Origin: Planococcus koreensis
Lineage (GTDB): Bacteria; Bacillota; Bacilli; Bacillales_A; Planococcaceae
Length of the DNA: 38,924 nucleotides
Direction: 5' to 3'
Assembly (NCBI RefSeq): GCF_004761975.1
Contig: NZ_RQII01000001.1
Location: 1 to 38,924, forward strand
The notes under the pieces were generated by a model, which ran no database searches, was not told the DNA's origin, and saw nothing but the letters and a program-made list of their open reading frames with translations. Within the stretch, counting starts at the first letter, position 1. Each line of letters opens with the position of its first letter. Positions 16,348 to 25,495 of the stretch are shown in pieces. The translations under genes were made by a program, and so were the position numbers.

Positions 16348-17487
16348 ATGAAAGCAGTAACGTTCCAAGGTGTAAAAGACATGCAAGTGAAAAACGTCAA
16401 GGACCCAGAGATTGAGAAAAAAGACGATATTGTTGTCAAAATAACTTCTTCCGCTATTTGTGGCTCGGATTTGCATATTTATCAAGGCGCCTTGCCTGCG
16501 CGAAAAGATTACGTCATCGGCCATGAACCGATGGGCATTGTCGAAGAAGTCGGCCCCGAAGTGACAAAAGTGAAAAAAGGCGACCGCATCGTGCTGCCAT
16601 TCAACGTCAGCTGCGGCCACTGCTTCTATTGCGACCATGACATGGAAAGCCAATGCGACAATTCAAATGGCAACCCTCATTTCGATACCGGCGGCTATTT
16701 CGGATTTACTGAACGCTATGGCGATTATTCCGGCGGGCAAGCGGAATACCTGCGTGTGCCGTACGGCAACTTCATGCCGTTTGTCATTCCTGAATCTTCC
16801 GAGCTTGAAGATGAATCGGTGCTATTCCTTTCGGACGTTCTGCCGACTGCCTGGTGGAGTGTTGAAAATGCCGGCGTAAAACCGGGTGACACAGTCGTGG
16901 TTCTTGGCTGTGGGCCAATCGGCTTGATGACCCAGAAATTCGCTTGGATGAAAGGCGCCAAACGCGTCATCGCAGTGGATGAAATTCCATACCGTATGGA
17001 AAAAGCCAAACGCATGAACAACGTGGAAGTGTTCGATTTCAGCCAATACGACAATATGGGTGCGCACATCCATGAACTGACAAGCGGCGGCGCGCAAGTA
17101 GTCATCGATTGTGTCGGCATGGATGGCAAAAAATCGGCGGCAGAAGCAATCCAGCAGAAATTAATGCTGCAGGGCGGTACATTGAGCGCAATTGATATCG
17201 CAAAAGACGCAGTCGCCAAATTCGGGACAATCCAGTTAACCGGCGTCTACGGCCAGAAATACAACCAATTCCCGCTCGGCAATATTTTCGAGCGCAATGT
17301 AACGATGAAAATGGGCCAAGCACCGGTCATCCACTTGATGCCGATGCTGTACGAGAAAATCGAGAAAGGCGAATTTGATCCGCGTGAAATCATTTCGCAC
17401 ATCATGCCGCTTGAACAGGCCGCGGATGCTTATAAGATTTTCAATGACCACACAGATGACTGCACGAAAGTCGTCCTGAAACCGTAA
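16348..17487 (+). CDS. Zinc-dependent alcohol dehydrogenase, formaldehyde-dehydrogenase-like
   Basis: 379 residues, MDR superfamily. The catalytic zinc ligands Cys38 (ICGSDLH) and His59 (GHEPMG) are present, as is the structural zinc lobe Cys89, Cys92, Cys95 and Cys103. The Rossmann fold has VVVLGCGPIGLMT around residue 180. The insertion after the structural zinc (NPHFDTGGYFGFTERYGDYSGGQAEY) is typical of the glutathione-dependent or glutathione-independent formaldehyde dehydrogenase-like branch rather than simple ethanol dehydrogenases. It would oxidise an alcohol or aldehyde adduct with NAD(P); the substrate is not deducible. GGAGGCG precedes the ATG. Transcribed alone between two terminators. 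Confidence 0.9.
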   Translation: MKAVTFQGVKDMQVKNVKDPEIEKKDDIVVKITSSAICGSDLHIYQGALPARKDYVIGHEPMGIVEEVGPEVTKVKKGDRIVLPFNVSCGHCFYCDHDMESQCDNSNGNPHFDTGGYFGFTERYGDYSGGQAEYLRVPYGNFMPFVIPESSELEDESVLFLSDVLPTAWWSVENAGVKPGDTVVVLGCGPIGLMTQKFAWMKGAKRVIAVDEIPYRMEKAKRMNNVEVFDFSQYDNMGAHIHELTSGGAQVVIDCVGMDGKKSAAEAIQQKLMLQGGTLSAIDIAKDAVAKFGTIQLTGVYGQKYNQFPLGNIFERNVTMKMGQAPVIHLMPMLYEKIEKGEFDPREIISHIMPLEQAADAYKIFNDHTDDCTKVVLKP

Positions 17488-17521
17488 GCTCAATAGGATT
17501 CAAGTTTCCCAATAATCTAAA

Positions 17522-17556
17522 AAAACGCTCCGCCTATGCGGAGCGTTTTAATTTTT
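17522..17556 (+). terminator. Terminator of the alcohol dehydrogenase gene
   Basis: AAAACGCTCCGC and GCGGAGCGTTTT form a perfect 12-bp stem around CTAT, followed by a broken T-tract (TTTTAATTTTT). Confidence 0.9.
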
Positions 17557-17602
17557 GTCCGGATGCGTTATCATGAGGAATAATACAGAAGGGGGAGAGC
17601 CT

Positions 17603-18358
17603 GTGACTCAAATAGGTGAAACTAGACGCGAGCTTGCCCTCGATTGTTTTCTGTTGGCCGGCAAGCTGTTGATGGAGAATGGCGCGGAAACTTACCGTGT
17701 TGAAGATACAATGATTCGCATGGCCATATCACAGAAAATGACAGACTCCCATTGTTTTGTAACACCCACCGGCCTCATGTTTTCCCCGAGTGACGAGCTG
17801 GCGACGCGCTTTGTGCGCATCAATAGCCGTCGCACCGATCTGGAGCGTGTTGCATTGGTGAATTCGGTGTCCAGGAAATTGGTGGCTGGTGAATTGGCGC
17901 TGGCAGAGGCATACGAAGAATTGAAAACTATCGACCGGACCAATTATATGTTCAATATATGGCTTCAGATTCTGGCGGCTGCGACGGCGAGCGGATGTTT
18001 CCTGATCTTGCTGGGCGGCAATTGGAGTGATTTGCCGTTCGCTTTTGTTTTCGGCGGAACGGGCTTTATCATAGTGGAAACAATTTTGGAGAAAACAAGG
18101 GTGAAATTTTTTGCGGAATTTGTCGGAGCGTTGGCCATTGGTGTGTTCGCGCTGTTAGCCGTCTATTCCGGCTACGGCAAAAATCTGGACACGATCATTA
18201 TCGGTTCGATTATGCCGCTTGTACCGGGCCTGCTGATTACAAACGCTGTTCGCGATTTGATGGCTGGGCATTTCGTTTCGGGCCTTTCCAAAGGAGCGGA
18301 AGCATTTCTGACAGCGTTCGCCATTGGAGCCGGCATCGCGCTTGTATTGTCATTTTAA
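17603..18358 (+). CDS. Threonine/serine exporter family, large half (YjjP/ThrE N-terminal type)
   Basis: 251 residues from the GTG at 17603, which follows AGGGGGAGA; a longer frame from 17555 lacks a ribosome site and begins close to the preceding terminator. The soluble N-terminal part has the family hallmark NGAETYRVEDTM and CFVTPTGL, then five membrane helices follow from about residue 115 (LQILAAATASGCFLIL onward), including PLVPGLLITNAVRD. Together with the small subunit in the next gene it makes the ten-helix ThrE-like exporter, which in Corynebacterium is a single protein. Substrates of relatives include threonine, serine or succinate; not deducible here. The two genes are 13 bases apart. 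Confidence 0.88.
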   Translation: MTQIGETRRELALDCFLLAGKLLMENGAETYRVEDTMIRMAISQKMTDSHCFVTPTGLMFSPSDELATRFVRINSRRTDLERVALVNSVSRKLVAGELALAEAYEELKTIDRTNYMFNIWLQILAAATASGCFLILLGGNWSDLPFAFVFGGTGFIIVETILEKTRVKFFAEFVGALAIGVFALLAVYSGYGKNLDTIIIGSIMPLVPGLLITNAVRDLMAGHFVSGLSKGAEAFLTAFAIGAGIALVLSF

Positions 18359-18371
18359 AAGGAGGGGTTCG

Positions 18372-18839
18372 ATGAACTGGCCATTAGAAGCGTTTTTGAG
18401 TTTTCTGGCAGCAGCGTCGTTCGGCGTTATTTTCAATACGCCGAGAAGGACGTTGCTTAGCTGTGGGCTGGTCGGCATGACGGGCTGGCTGATTTACCGG
18501 ACAGGCGTCATTTTCCTCGACGACCCCGTACAGGCGACTTTTGCGGGTGCATTCGGCGTGGCGCTGGCTGCGCATCTGCTGGCGAAAAAGTTCAAGATGC
18601 CCATGATCATTTTCAGTGTGGCAGGGATCATCCCGCTTGTGCCGGGCAGCAAGGCATATAATGCCATGCGCAATATCGTGGAGAATAATTATCTGGAGGC
18701 CATAACCTTTGCTTCTGAAGCATTGATGATATCAGGCGCTGTCGCGATGGGGTTGGTATTCGCGGAAGTATTGATGCAAATAGTCTTCAAGCAAATGGCC
18801 AAGCGCGTCCAAAAGAAAATCGGCATGACCCAGAATTGA
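18372..18839 (+). CDS. Threonine/serine exporter family, small half (YjjB/ThrE C-terminal type)
   Basis: 155 residues from the ATG at 18372, seven bases after GGAGGGG; a longer frame upstream overlaps the previous gene without a ribosome site. It consists of about five membrane helices with the PLVPGSKAYNAM motif that mirrors PLVPGLLITNAV of the partner, as expected for the C-terminal half of ThrE. It likely functions only as a complex with the upstream product. The stop codon falls inside the loop of the transcription terminator, so the last six codons also encode the left stem. Confidence 0.88.
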   Translation: MNWPLEAFLSFLAAASFGVIFNTPRRTLLSCGLVGMTGWLIYRTGVIFLDDPVQATFAGAFGVALAAHLLAKKFKMPMIIFSVAGIIPLVPGSKAYNAMRNIVENNYLEAITFASEALMISGAVAMGLVFAEVLMQIVFKQMAKRVQKKIGMTQN

Positions 18840-18862
18840 CTGGGACATGCCGATTTTTTTTT
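18817..18862. terminator. Terminator shared by the ThrE-type pair and the EAL gene
   Basis: AAATCGGCATG-A-CCCA and TGGG-A-CATGCCGATTT pair with one A/A mismatch around an eight-base loop, followed by a nine-base T run. The left stem lies in the coding sequence. The minus-strand EAL gene ends 2 bases away. Confidence 0.88.
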
Positions 18863-18863
18863 A

Positions 18864-20885
18864 TCATGTTGTTTCTGAAACTTTCAGCCATTTCTCCAGA
18901 TCTGCCGCTGTCATCGGGTAGCCGGAAATGTAGCCTTGGATCAAATCGCAGTCCATGGCGCGCAATAATTCCAGTTGTTCGTTCGTTTCGACGCCTTCCG
19001 CAGTGACTTGGAGATCCAAGCTCTTGCCGAATTGGATCATGCCTTTAATCAGCTTCTGCATTTTTTCCTGTTTCGTGATGGACTTGATAATGGAGCGATC
19101 GATTTTTAAGTTGGTGATCGGCAGCATCAGCATATAGCGGAATGCTGCGTAGCCCGTTCCGAAATCATCGAGTGAGAAAGAGATGCCCGCTGCGTTCAGC
19201 TGCTGCATCTGCTTAACAATTGACCGTTCGGCTTCTGCTTCCAAAGCGAAGCGTTCGGTGATTTCAATCGCCAACGAAGAAGGGTCGCAGCCATTCAACT
19301 GGATCTGCTCAAGGAAAATTTTCGCCATGTCCTTATCACGGAACTCCCGGATGGACGTATTGATGCTGACTTTCATATCGATTCCGCGATTCTGCCAGTC
19401 TTTCAGCTGCGTACACACCGATTCAAGGACGTAAAGTCCGATTTCGTTGATCATGCCATTTTCTTCGGCGATTGGAATCAGTTCGTCCGGAGTGACAATG
19501 CCGATTTCGGAATCTTCCCATCGCACGAGCGCTTCGACACTTTCCACCTTGCCGGTCTTCAAATTGACTTGCGGCTGGTACAGCAAATGCAAATTATGCC
19601 GGTCAAGCGCGTGGATCAAGCGTTTTTCAATCAATGATTTCCGGCTCAGGCGCTCATGGTCATCGGAAGTCAGCGCAGAAATGGCGCTGCCGCCCCGTTC
19701 TTTAACTTTTTTGATAGTGGCGTGAGACGCTTTAATCAGGTGCACGAACGATTGCTGGTCTTCAGGATAGCGCGTGATGGCACCGCTGATGGTCATTGGA
19801 ATCGACAGACCGTCAATATAAATCGGGTGCTGCTGAAGGTAGTAAAGGAACCCTTCGATAAACCAGTTGCTGAGCGGTGTCACTAATGCGAATTCATGCA
19901 ATCCCGCACGGGTGATGATGGTATCTGAGAAATACATGCGCAGCCGCTTCGTGAATTCGATAAGCAATTCGTTTTCAGTATCGGTGTCCGAAACATCGCG
20001 AAGTGTATAAAAACGGTCGATATCGAGATAAACAAACGAGAAGTTTTTCTTTTCTTCGATGAATTCATTGACCACTTGCTCTAAGCGATGGCGGTTCTCC
20101 AATCCTGTGATAGGATCGATGAAGGCGATTTCTTCCAAGTGGAGCTGAACTTTTTTAGCAGCGGTGATATCCTTTTCAAGGAATATGTAATAAGTGTCAT
20201 CGCCTTTGATTTGCATCGGAATTGCAGTCAGGTCAACCCAGTATTCTTCGCCGTCTTTTTTCACTTTGCGCGTTTGTCCGTTCCAGACATTGCCGCTCTT
20301 CAATGTGGCCACAAGCGTTTCTACAAAACAGATATCCGCACTTTCTTCACCGAACATCTGCCAGACCGGTTTGCCGAGAATCCGTTTTGGCGTCCACTTG
20401 CTCAGCTTCAGGAATAAAGGATTTGCATAAGTAATCAAAAATTCCTCATCAAAGTATAAGAGCATGAACGAATTATCCAATCCGCTCCGCAGGCTGTTCA
20501 ATTCACGGTTTGCCGAACCTTCTTCATCAGCATCATCCACTTCGAAAATCGCCATGATGAATGGTTCATTGTCAGCAGTGAACGCTTTTGTGACGATGGT
20601 CGTATACGTCAGCGTTCCGCTTCCTAACCCGACTTCTACATCTTCAAACCGTATCGGATCTTTACTATGTATAACCGTTTCCCAAGAATGCTTATAAAGA
20701 GCAGCTCTTTCTGGATTCATATATGGATAAATTTGGCCTTTGATTTTATCGGTTTCGATTTGGAAAACACGTTCTGCATGGCGGCTGCACCATACAACAA
20801 GTCCGTCTTTGTCCATAATGATAATGGGAAAAGGGATATGGTTAAAAACGAGATTATCCGCTAACAGTTCTTGTAATTCACTCAT
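18864..20885 (-). CDS. PAS-PAS-GGDEF(degenerate)-EAL protein, probable c-di-GMP phosphodiesterase
   Basis: 673 residues without membrane helices. PAS domains at about 10-115 and 130-245 are followed by a GGDEF-like domain (about 250-410) whose signature is AGLHEF (327-332) instead of GGDEF, so cyclase activity should be lost. The EAL domain (about 415-665) keeps its key residues: Glu451 in EALVRW, Asn509, Glu541 in EITER, Asp573-Asp574 in DDFGTGY, Lys594 and Glu630 in AEGVET, with QGY after. It should therefore hydrolyse c-di-GMP to pGpG, with the inactive GGDEF possibly sensing GTP and the PAS domains sensing a ligand or redox state. AAGGAG lies upstream of the ATG. Transcribed alone, divergent from copC. 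Confidence 0.9.
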   Translation of the reverse strand: MSELQELLADNLVFNHIPFPIIIMDKDGLVVWCSRHAERVFQIETDKIKGQIYPYMNPERAALYKHSWETVIHSKDPIRFEDVEVGLGSGTLTYTTIVTKAFTADNEPFIMAIFEVDDADEEGSANRELNSLRSGLDNSFMLLYFDEEFLITYANPLFLKLSKWTPKRILGKPVWQMFGEESADICFVETLVATLKSGNVWNGQTRKVKKDGEEYWVDLTAIPMQIKGDDTYYIFLEKDITAAKKVQLHLEEIAFIDPITGLENRHRLEQVVNEFIEEKKNFSFVYLDIDRFYTLRDVSDTDTENELLIEFTKRLRMYFSDTIITRAGLHEFALVTPLSNWFIEGFLYYLQQHPIYIDGLSIPMTISGAITRYPEDQQSFVHLIKASHATIKKVKERGGSAISALTSDDHERLSRKSLIEKRLIHALDRHNLHLLYQPQVNLKTGKVESVEALVRWEDSEIGIVTPDELIPIAEENGMINEIGLYVLESVCTQLKDWQNRGIDMKVSINTSIREFRDKDMAKIFLEQIQLNGCDPSSLAIEITERFALEAEAERSIVKQMQQLNAAGISFSLDDFGTGYAAFRYMLMLPITNLKIDRSIIKSITKQEKMQKLIKGMIQFGKSLDLQVTAEGVETNEQLELLRAMDCDLIQGYISGYPMTAADLEKWLKVSETT

Positions 20886-21081
20886 TCCATGACGCTCCTT
20901 CTCCGTAAATTAATTCCATTAATCCGTAGTCTAATTCCATTATAAAGAAGAAAAGGACTATCGTCATCCTTTTCAAAATATTACCCGTATTTTTTTGTAA
21001 GATACAATGACTATGCTTATTTTAACAAGCATGAGAGAATGGGGAAAGAAAAAATGAAAATAAAGAAAAAGAGGGAAAAAA

Positions 21082-21615
21082 ATGAAGAAAATAATTGTGG
21101 CAGCATTGCTGCTGATGCTCGTGATGCCTTTCACGGCGCATGCCCATACAGCATTGACATCGTCTAACCCTGCAGAAGGGCAGAAATTGGCTGAAGCCCC
21201 GAAGGAACTTGAATTGGCGTTCGGCACAATTATCGAAGAAGGCAGCACGATGACGCTCAAAGGACCGGAAACGGATGTTGCGCTGGATGATATTTCGATT
21301 TCTGAAAACGTGATGAAAGGCTTAATCAATGAAGAGTTAATGAATGGTCAATACATAATTTCGTGGAAAATTATAGGTGAAGATGGCCATCCGATCGAAG
21401 GGGAAATCCTATTCAGTTTGGAGGCGCCTTCTGCCGAAGAACCAGCTGAAGAAGTTGTAGAAGAAGAGGCAGCTCAAGCAGAGCCCGCCGCAGATCAGCA
21501 AAGGGCTGCAGTGGACGAGGAAGAAGGCGGAAGCCTCCTGACTATTTTATTGATTGTTGCGGCTGTAATTTTAATAGGGTTCGGCGCTGTCCTGCTGATC
21601 AAAAAGAAACGATGA
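21082..21615 (+). CDS. copC: CopC-domain copper protein with C-terminal membrane anchor
   Basis: 177 residues. A signal peptide (KKIIVAALLLMLVMPFTAHA) is predicted to be cleaved before His22, giving a mature N-terminal His as in the copper-binding His brace of CopC proteins. The CopC beta-barrel spans about 22-118, with IIGEDGHPIEGEILFSL containing the second conserved His. An acidic Glu/Ala-rich linker (about 120-150) and a single membrane helix (about 153-172) with a KKKR tail anchor it outside the cell. It overlaps the copD gene by four bases (ATGA). In Bacillus subtilis YcnJ the two parts are fused; here they are separate. Copper acquisition is the likely role. Confidence 0.88.
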   Translation: MKKIIVAALLLMLVMPFTAHAHTALTSSNPAEGQKLAEAPKELELAFGTIIEEGSTMTLKGPETDVALDDISISENVMKGLINEELMNGQYIISWKIIGEDGHPIEGEILFSLEAPSAEEPAEEVVEEEAAQAEPAADQQRAAVDEEEGGSLLTILLIVAAVILIGFGAVLLIKKKR

Positions 21616-22661
21616 ACTTTTTTACTTCGATTTCCGATTTTTTGCTGTATGTGGCATTCTCCATTATTGCGGGCTCGGTGTTGTTGAAATTCATCCCGCA
21701 CTCCCATAAGCCGGAAATCCGTGAACCGCGGTGGCTGCTGATGTTAAGCGTCATCGGGATTGCGCTGTTTTCGCTGGCGCCGGTCATTGAATTGCTGGTG
21801 TTTTTGGATGGCGGTTTCGGGACGTTCTTTGCCATCCTTCTTGATTACCGGACCGGCCACGGCTGGGTGATTACCGCATTGATTTCGCTGCTTCTTGGTA
21901 TCACGATTTATTTTGGCGGCTCAAAATATATGGCTGCATACTACACACTGGCACTGATTCTGGCTGTCGGATTTTTCAGCCACGCTTCAACCCTCAACTT
22001 ATGGGGCGGCTTCATCAGCCATACCGTGCATTTCCTGGTACTGGTGTTATGGGCCGGGGTACTATTGCAGGCGGCATGGTTTTCAAATGGCGGGCAATGG
22101 GAGCGGTTCTTGGCGTGGTTCACACCATTTGCCAGTGCCTGTGTCGCGATCTTGCTGATCAGTGGATTTATCATCATGCTATTCTTTGTGGCTCCTGCTG
22201 ATTACGCCAATTCATGGGTTCTGCCTTACGGCCAGTTGCTGTTGTTGAAACATTTGAGCATTATTCCGCTCTTATTGGCAGCAGCTATCAATGGCTTCTT
22301 GAATAAAAAACGCCTTTATCAACAGGCATGGCTGAAAGCCGAGAGCATTTTGCTTCTAGCAACGCTGGCGTTGACCGCGTTCATGAGCAAAGAAGCACCT
22401 CCGCACGATGTCAATGAGACATTACGCTTTGAAGGGGCGGCGCCGTTTATTGAAGCGTTCATGGGGCCGGTGTATATTCCAATCAGCGCGGTACCGGATT
22501 TTTCATTGAATGGGCTGTTGCTGCTTGGAATTGCGCTTCTTTGTTTGGTGATGGTGCCGCTGTCTTATAAACGCAGCCTGCCTGCCGGATTTTCTGTGCT
22601 GTTCGGCATCGGTTTTATCGCGGCCGCGTATGGCGGTTTGATGCTGAGCACCACTTTTTAA
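21612..22661 (+). CDS. copD: CopD-family copper import membrane protein
   Basis: 349 residues with about nine membrane helices. Conserved features of CopD include RTGHGWVITAL near residue 80, SHASTLNLWGGFISHTVHFL (about 118-137) with several His residues probably lining the copper path, and an LLLLKHLSIIPLLLAAAINGFLNKKR stretch. It acts with the upstream CopC, from which translation is probably coupled because no good ribosome site precedes its ATG. By homology with YcnJ and Pseudomonas CopCD it brings copper into or across the membrane. A terminator follows after eleven bases. Confidence 0.87.
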   Translation: MNFFTSISDFLLYVAFSIIAGSVLLKFIPHSHKPEIREPRWLLMLSVIGIALFSLAPVIELLVFLDGGFGTFFAILLDYRTGHGWVITALISLLLGITIYFGGSKYMAAYYTLALILAVGFFSHASTLNLWGGFISHTVHFLVLVLWAGVLLQAAWFSNGGQWERFLAWFTPFASACVAILLISGFIIMLFFVAPADYANSWVLPYGQLLLLKHLSIIPLLLAAAINGFLNKKRLYQQAWLKAESILLLATLALTAFMSKEAPPHDVNETLRFEGAAPFIEAFMGPVYIPISAVPDFSLNGLLLLGIALLCLVMVPLSYKRSLPAGFSVLFGIGFIAAAYGGLMLSTTF

Positions 22662-22671
22662 CGAATGCCAG

Positions 22672-22698
22672 AAAACCAATCTTCCGGGATTGGTTTTT
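22672..22698 (+). terminator. Terminator of copCD
   Basis: AAAACCAATC and GATTGGTTTT make a perfect 10-bp stem around TTCCGG, ending in TTTTT. Confidence 0.88.
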
Positions 22699-22720
22699 CC
22701 TGTAGAAAGGAAGATTAGCC

Positions 22721-23635
22721 ATGAACCGTATTAAAGGAATTGCGATGATCATCACGGGTTCGATATTTTGGGGAGCGACCGGCCCGATGATGGAGTGGAT
22801 GATGCATGAATATAGCTTGACGCCTACATTTGTGTCCACACTGCGCCTGATGCTGGCAGGGGTGATGCTGCTCATCTTTGTGAAAATGAAAGGAGTGAAG
22901 GTCACATCGATTTTCAGAGGGCGCATTTGGATCCGGCCACTTGTCCTGTTCTCGATTTTTGGCATGCTCGGCGCGCAATTTACATTTGTTTCAGCCATTG
23001 CGGCCAGTGATGCAGTTGTCGCAACGCTGCTCCAATTTTTAGGGCCGATTTACATCATCTTGTTCATTGCGCTGCGCCAAAAGAAATTGCCGCCGCTTTA
23101 TCAAGTGATCGGCATGGCGGGCACGCTGATGGGGTTATTCCTGCTCCTGACGAACGGCCGTCCCGATGAGCTGGCCATCAGCGGTGAAGCGCTGTTCTGG
23201 GGCATCTTAGTCGGACTGACGTTTTCTTTTTATACCCTATACCCTGCGCGCTTGATGCAGGAATGGGGTGTGCTGCTTGTTGTAGGCTGGTCGATGCTGA
23301 TTGGCGGACTATTCCTTGCGATTGTGGATCCGGTATTGCTTGCGGATGATTGGGGAAGCCTAATGGATCCAAAAGCGCTCTTGATTTTTCTAGCATTGGT
23401 CATTGCAGGGACGCTGGCGTTTGTCCTGTTCCTAAGCAGCATGCGCTTTATCACACCTGTGGAAACGAGTGTGCTTTCAGCGGTGGAGCCGCTTACGGCC
23501 ATGATTATTTCAGCGTTCTGGTTCCATCAGATACTAGCGCCAACCCAGTTGGCCGGAGCTCTCATCATGCTGGTTTTTGTGACATTCCTGTCGCTGGCCG
23601 GCAATGTGAAACTGAAAAAACGCAGAGTCAGATAA
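22721..23635 (+). CDS. EamA/DMT-family transporter
   Basis: 304 residues with ten membrane helices in two EamA repeats (about 5-140 and 150-290). Typical DMT features are seen: GSIFWGATGPMMEW in helix 1, ASDAVVATLLQFLGPIYIILF at the end of the first repeat, and the matching TPVETSVLSAVEPLTAMIISAFWF in the second. The C-terminal tail is basic (KLKKRRVR), placing it in the cytoplasm. The substrate of such drug/metabolite or amino-acid exporters cannot be read from sequence. AAAGGAAG lies ahead of the ATG. It is a single-gene unit between two terminators. Confidence 0.88.
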   Translation: MNRIKGIAMIITGSIFWGATGPMMEWMMHEYSLTPTFVSTLRLMLAGVMLLIFVKMKGVKVTSIFRGRIWIRPLVLFSIFGMLGAQFTFVSAIAASDAVVATLLQFLGPIYIILFIALRQKKLPPLYQVIGMAGTLMGLFLLLTNGRPDELAISGEALFWGILVGLTFSFYTLYPARLMQEWGVLLVVGWSMLIGGLFLAIVDPVLLADDWGSLMDPKALLIFLALVIAGTLAFVLFLSSMRFITPVETSVLSAVEPLTAMIISAFWFHQILAPTQLAGALIMLVFVTFLSLAGNVKLKKRRVR

Positions 23636-23644
23636 GAGAAAAAG

Positions 23645-23673
23645 CGGCGCTTTACAGAAGCGCCGTTTTTTTT
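23645..23673 (+). terminator. Terminator of the EamA gene
   Basis: CGGCGCTT / AAGCGCCG stem with loop TACAG and an eight-base T run. Confidence 0.9.
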
Positions 23674-23767
23674 ATTTCCAAGGAAATATACTGTCTGTTG
23701 TCAGAGAATTATGTCATAATAACAAGATAAAAGTTCGTGTATCGAAATGTTCAAGGAGGCTATGCGA

Positions 23768-25495
23768 GTGAAAACTGTTTTTTCTTACGCCAAACCATAT
23801 AAATTTTTAATCGCCATCGCCTTGTCTCTTATGCTGCTTGAACTGACAGTGGAGCTTCTGCAGCCGCTGGTCATCGCAAAAATCATCGACGACGGCATTC
23901 TGGCGGGCGACCGCAATCAAATCATCGAATACGGAATCATCTTGATGGGGCTTTCAGCCATCGCCTTTTTATCGGGTGTCGTAAACTCCTATTTTGCTTC
24001 ACACGTCTCGCAAAGCTTTTCGTTCGATTTGCGGAAGGTCGTTTACGCACGGATTCAGTCTTTTTCGCTGGCAACGTTCAACCGCTTCCCTGCGTCGGGC
24101 TTGATCACGCGGCTGACCAGCGATGTCAACTTAGTCCAGCAGGTGCTGTTCATGAGTTTGCGCATCATGCTTCGCGCGCCGCTGCTCGTTATCGGGAGCA
24201 TCGCCATGGCATTTGTCGTCAACGCCCAGCTGGCAGTTTACCTGGTGATTGTATTCCCGGTACTGTCGGTGTTTTTATACGTTATGGTGAAAAAAGGCGT
24301 TTCCCATTTCAGTTTTGTCCAGCAGCGGCTCGACCAGCTTAACCGGATGGTTCAGGAAAACCTGCAGGCTGTCCGGCTGATCAAAGCTTATTTGCGCGGC
24401 AAACACGAATCGAACCGTTTCTCGGGTGTAGCCGATTCGCTGAAAATCGATACCGTGAAAGCATTCCGCGTCATGGAAATCATTTTGCCGATTCTTTTAT
24501 TTGGCATGAACTTGTCGTTATTGGCAGTGCTGTGGTTCGGTGCATTTGAAATTCGGCAAGGCAGTGCTGAAATCGGTGAATTGGTGGCGATCGTCAATTA
24601 CGCAATGCGCATGACAGGCGCTTTCTCCATGTTCTCATTCATCATTATGGCGTTTGCGCGTGCGAAATCTTCTTCGGAGCGAATTGAAGAAGTGCTGCTT
24701 GCGGAAGACGTGCGCGAAAAAGACGAACATGGCGAAGACAATATGCTGCACCGCGGAGCTGTCGAATTCGATGGCGTGTCGTTTGCTTATCCCGGAACGG
24801 ACCGCTTGGTGCTGAAAAACATTTCATTCAGTTTAAAGGCAAATGAAAAACTGGCGATTATGGGTGCGACTGGGTCGGGGAAATCGACCCTCCTGCAGCT
24901 CATTCCCCGCTTTTACGATGCCACGGATGGCATGGTGAAAGTCCACGGCAGCGACGTGCAGAAATGGAAGCTGCGGACATTGCGAAAAACCATCGGCATC
25001 GTGCCGCAGCAATCGATGCTTTTCACGGGAACCATTTCAGGCAATTTGTCGTGGGGAAAAGAGCAGTCGGAGCAAAGTGAACTTGCCGATGCCGCGGTAA
25101 AAGCCCAGATCCACGATACCGTTATGCGTTTTCCGGATGGCTATAATACGCGTGTCGGACAGAAAGGCGTTAATTTATCCGGCGGCCAAAAGCAGCGCTT
25201 GTCGATTGCACGTGCACTCGTACGCAAACCATCCGTACTGATCTTGGATGACAGTACAAGCGCGCTTGATGTGAAAACAGAAGCGGCGCTGTGGCAGGAG
25301 CTCGAGCGGGAAAATGCGACGATGCTCATGGTTACACAAAAAATCCGCACAGCGATGAAAGCAGACCGCATCCTGCTTTTGGAGGATGGCGAAATTTCGG
25401 CCTATGGAACACACGAACAGCTCTTGAAGGCGTCTTCGCTTTACCGGCAGATTGCCTTTTCACAGCAGGAACAGGAGGTGGACGAGTATGTTTGA
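23768..25495 (+). CDS. Heterodimeric ABC exporter, subunit with degenerate ATP site (BmrC/YheI-like)
   Basis: 575 residues from the GTG at 23768, eight bases after AAGGAGG; the ATGs at 23747 and 23762 lie before or too close to that site. Six membrane helices (about 10-300) are fused to an ABC domain: Walker A GATGSGKST (366-374), signature LSGGQKQR (intact), Walker B VLILDD in which Asp495 replaces the catalytic Glu, and a switch TQKIRT in which Gln524 replaces the usual His. This is the non-catalytic half of an asymmetric exporter like BmrCD, LmrCD or TM287/288. The next gene overlaps by eight bases and supplies the other half. Likely a multidrug or lipid exporter. Confidence 0.92.
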   Translation: MKTVFSYAKPYKFLIAIALSLMLLELTVELLQPLVIAKIIDDGILAGDRNQIIEYGIILMGLSAIAFLSGVVNSYFASHVSQSFSFDLRKVVYARIQSFSLATFNRFPASGLITRLTSDVNLVQQVLFMSLRIMLRAPLLVIGSIAMAFVVNAQLAVYLVIVFPVLSVFLYVMVKKGVSHFSFVQQRLDQLNRMVQENLQAVRLIKAYLRGKHESNRFSGVADSLKIDTVKAFRVMEIILPILLFGMNLSLLAVLWFGAFEIRQGSAEIGELVAIVNYAMRMTGAFSMFSFIIMAFARAKSSSERIEEVLLAEDVREKDEHGEDNMLHRGAVEFDGVSFAYPGTDRLVLKNISFSLKANEKLAIMGATGSGKSTLLQLIPRFYDATDGMVKVHGSDVQKWKLRTLRKTIGIVPQQSMLFTGTISGNLSWGKEQSEQSELADAAVKAQIHDTVMRFPDGYNTRVGQKGVNLSGGQKQRLSIARALVRKPSVLILDDSTSALDVKTEAALWQELERENATMLMVTQKIRTAMKADRILLLEDGEISAYGTHEQLLKASSLYRQIAFSQQEQEVDEYV

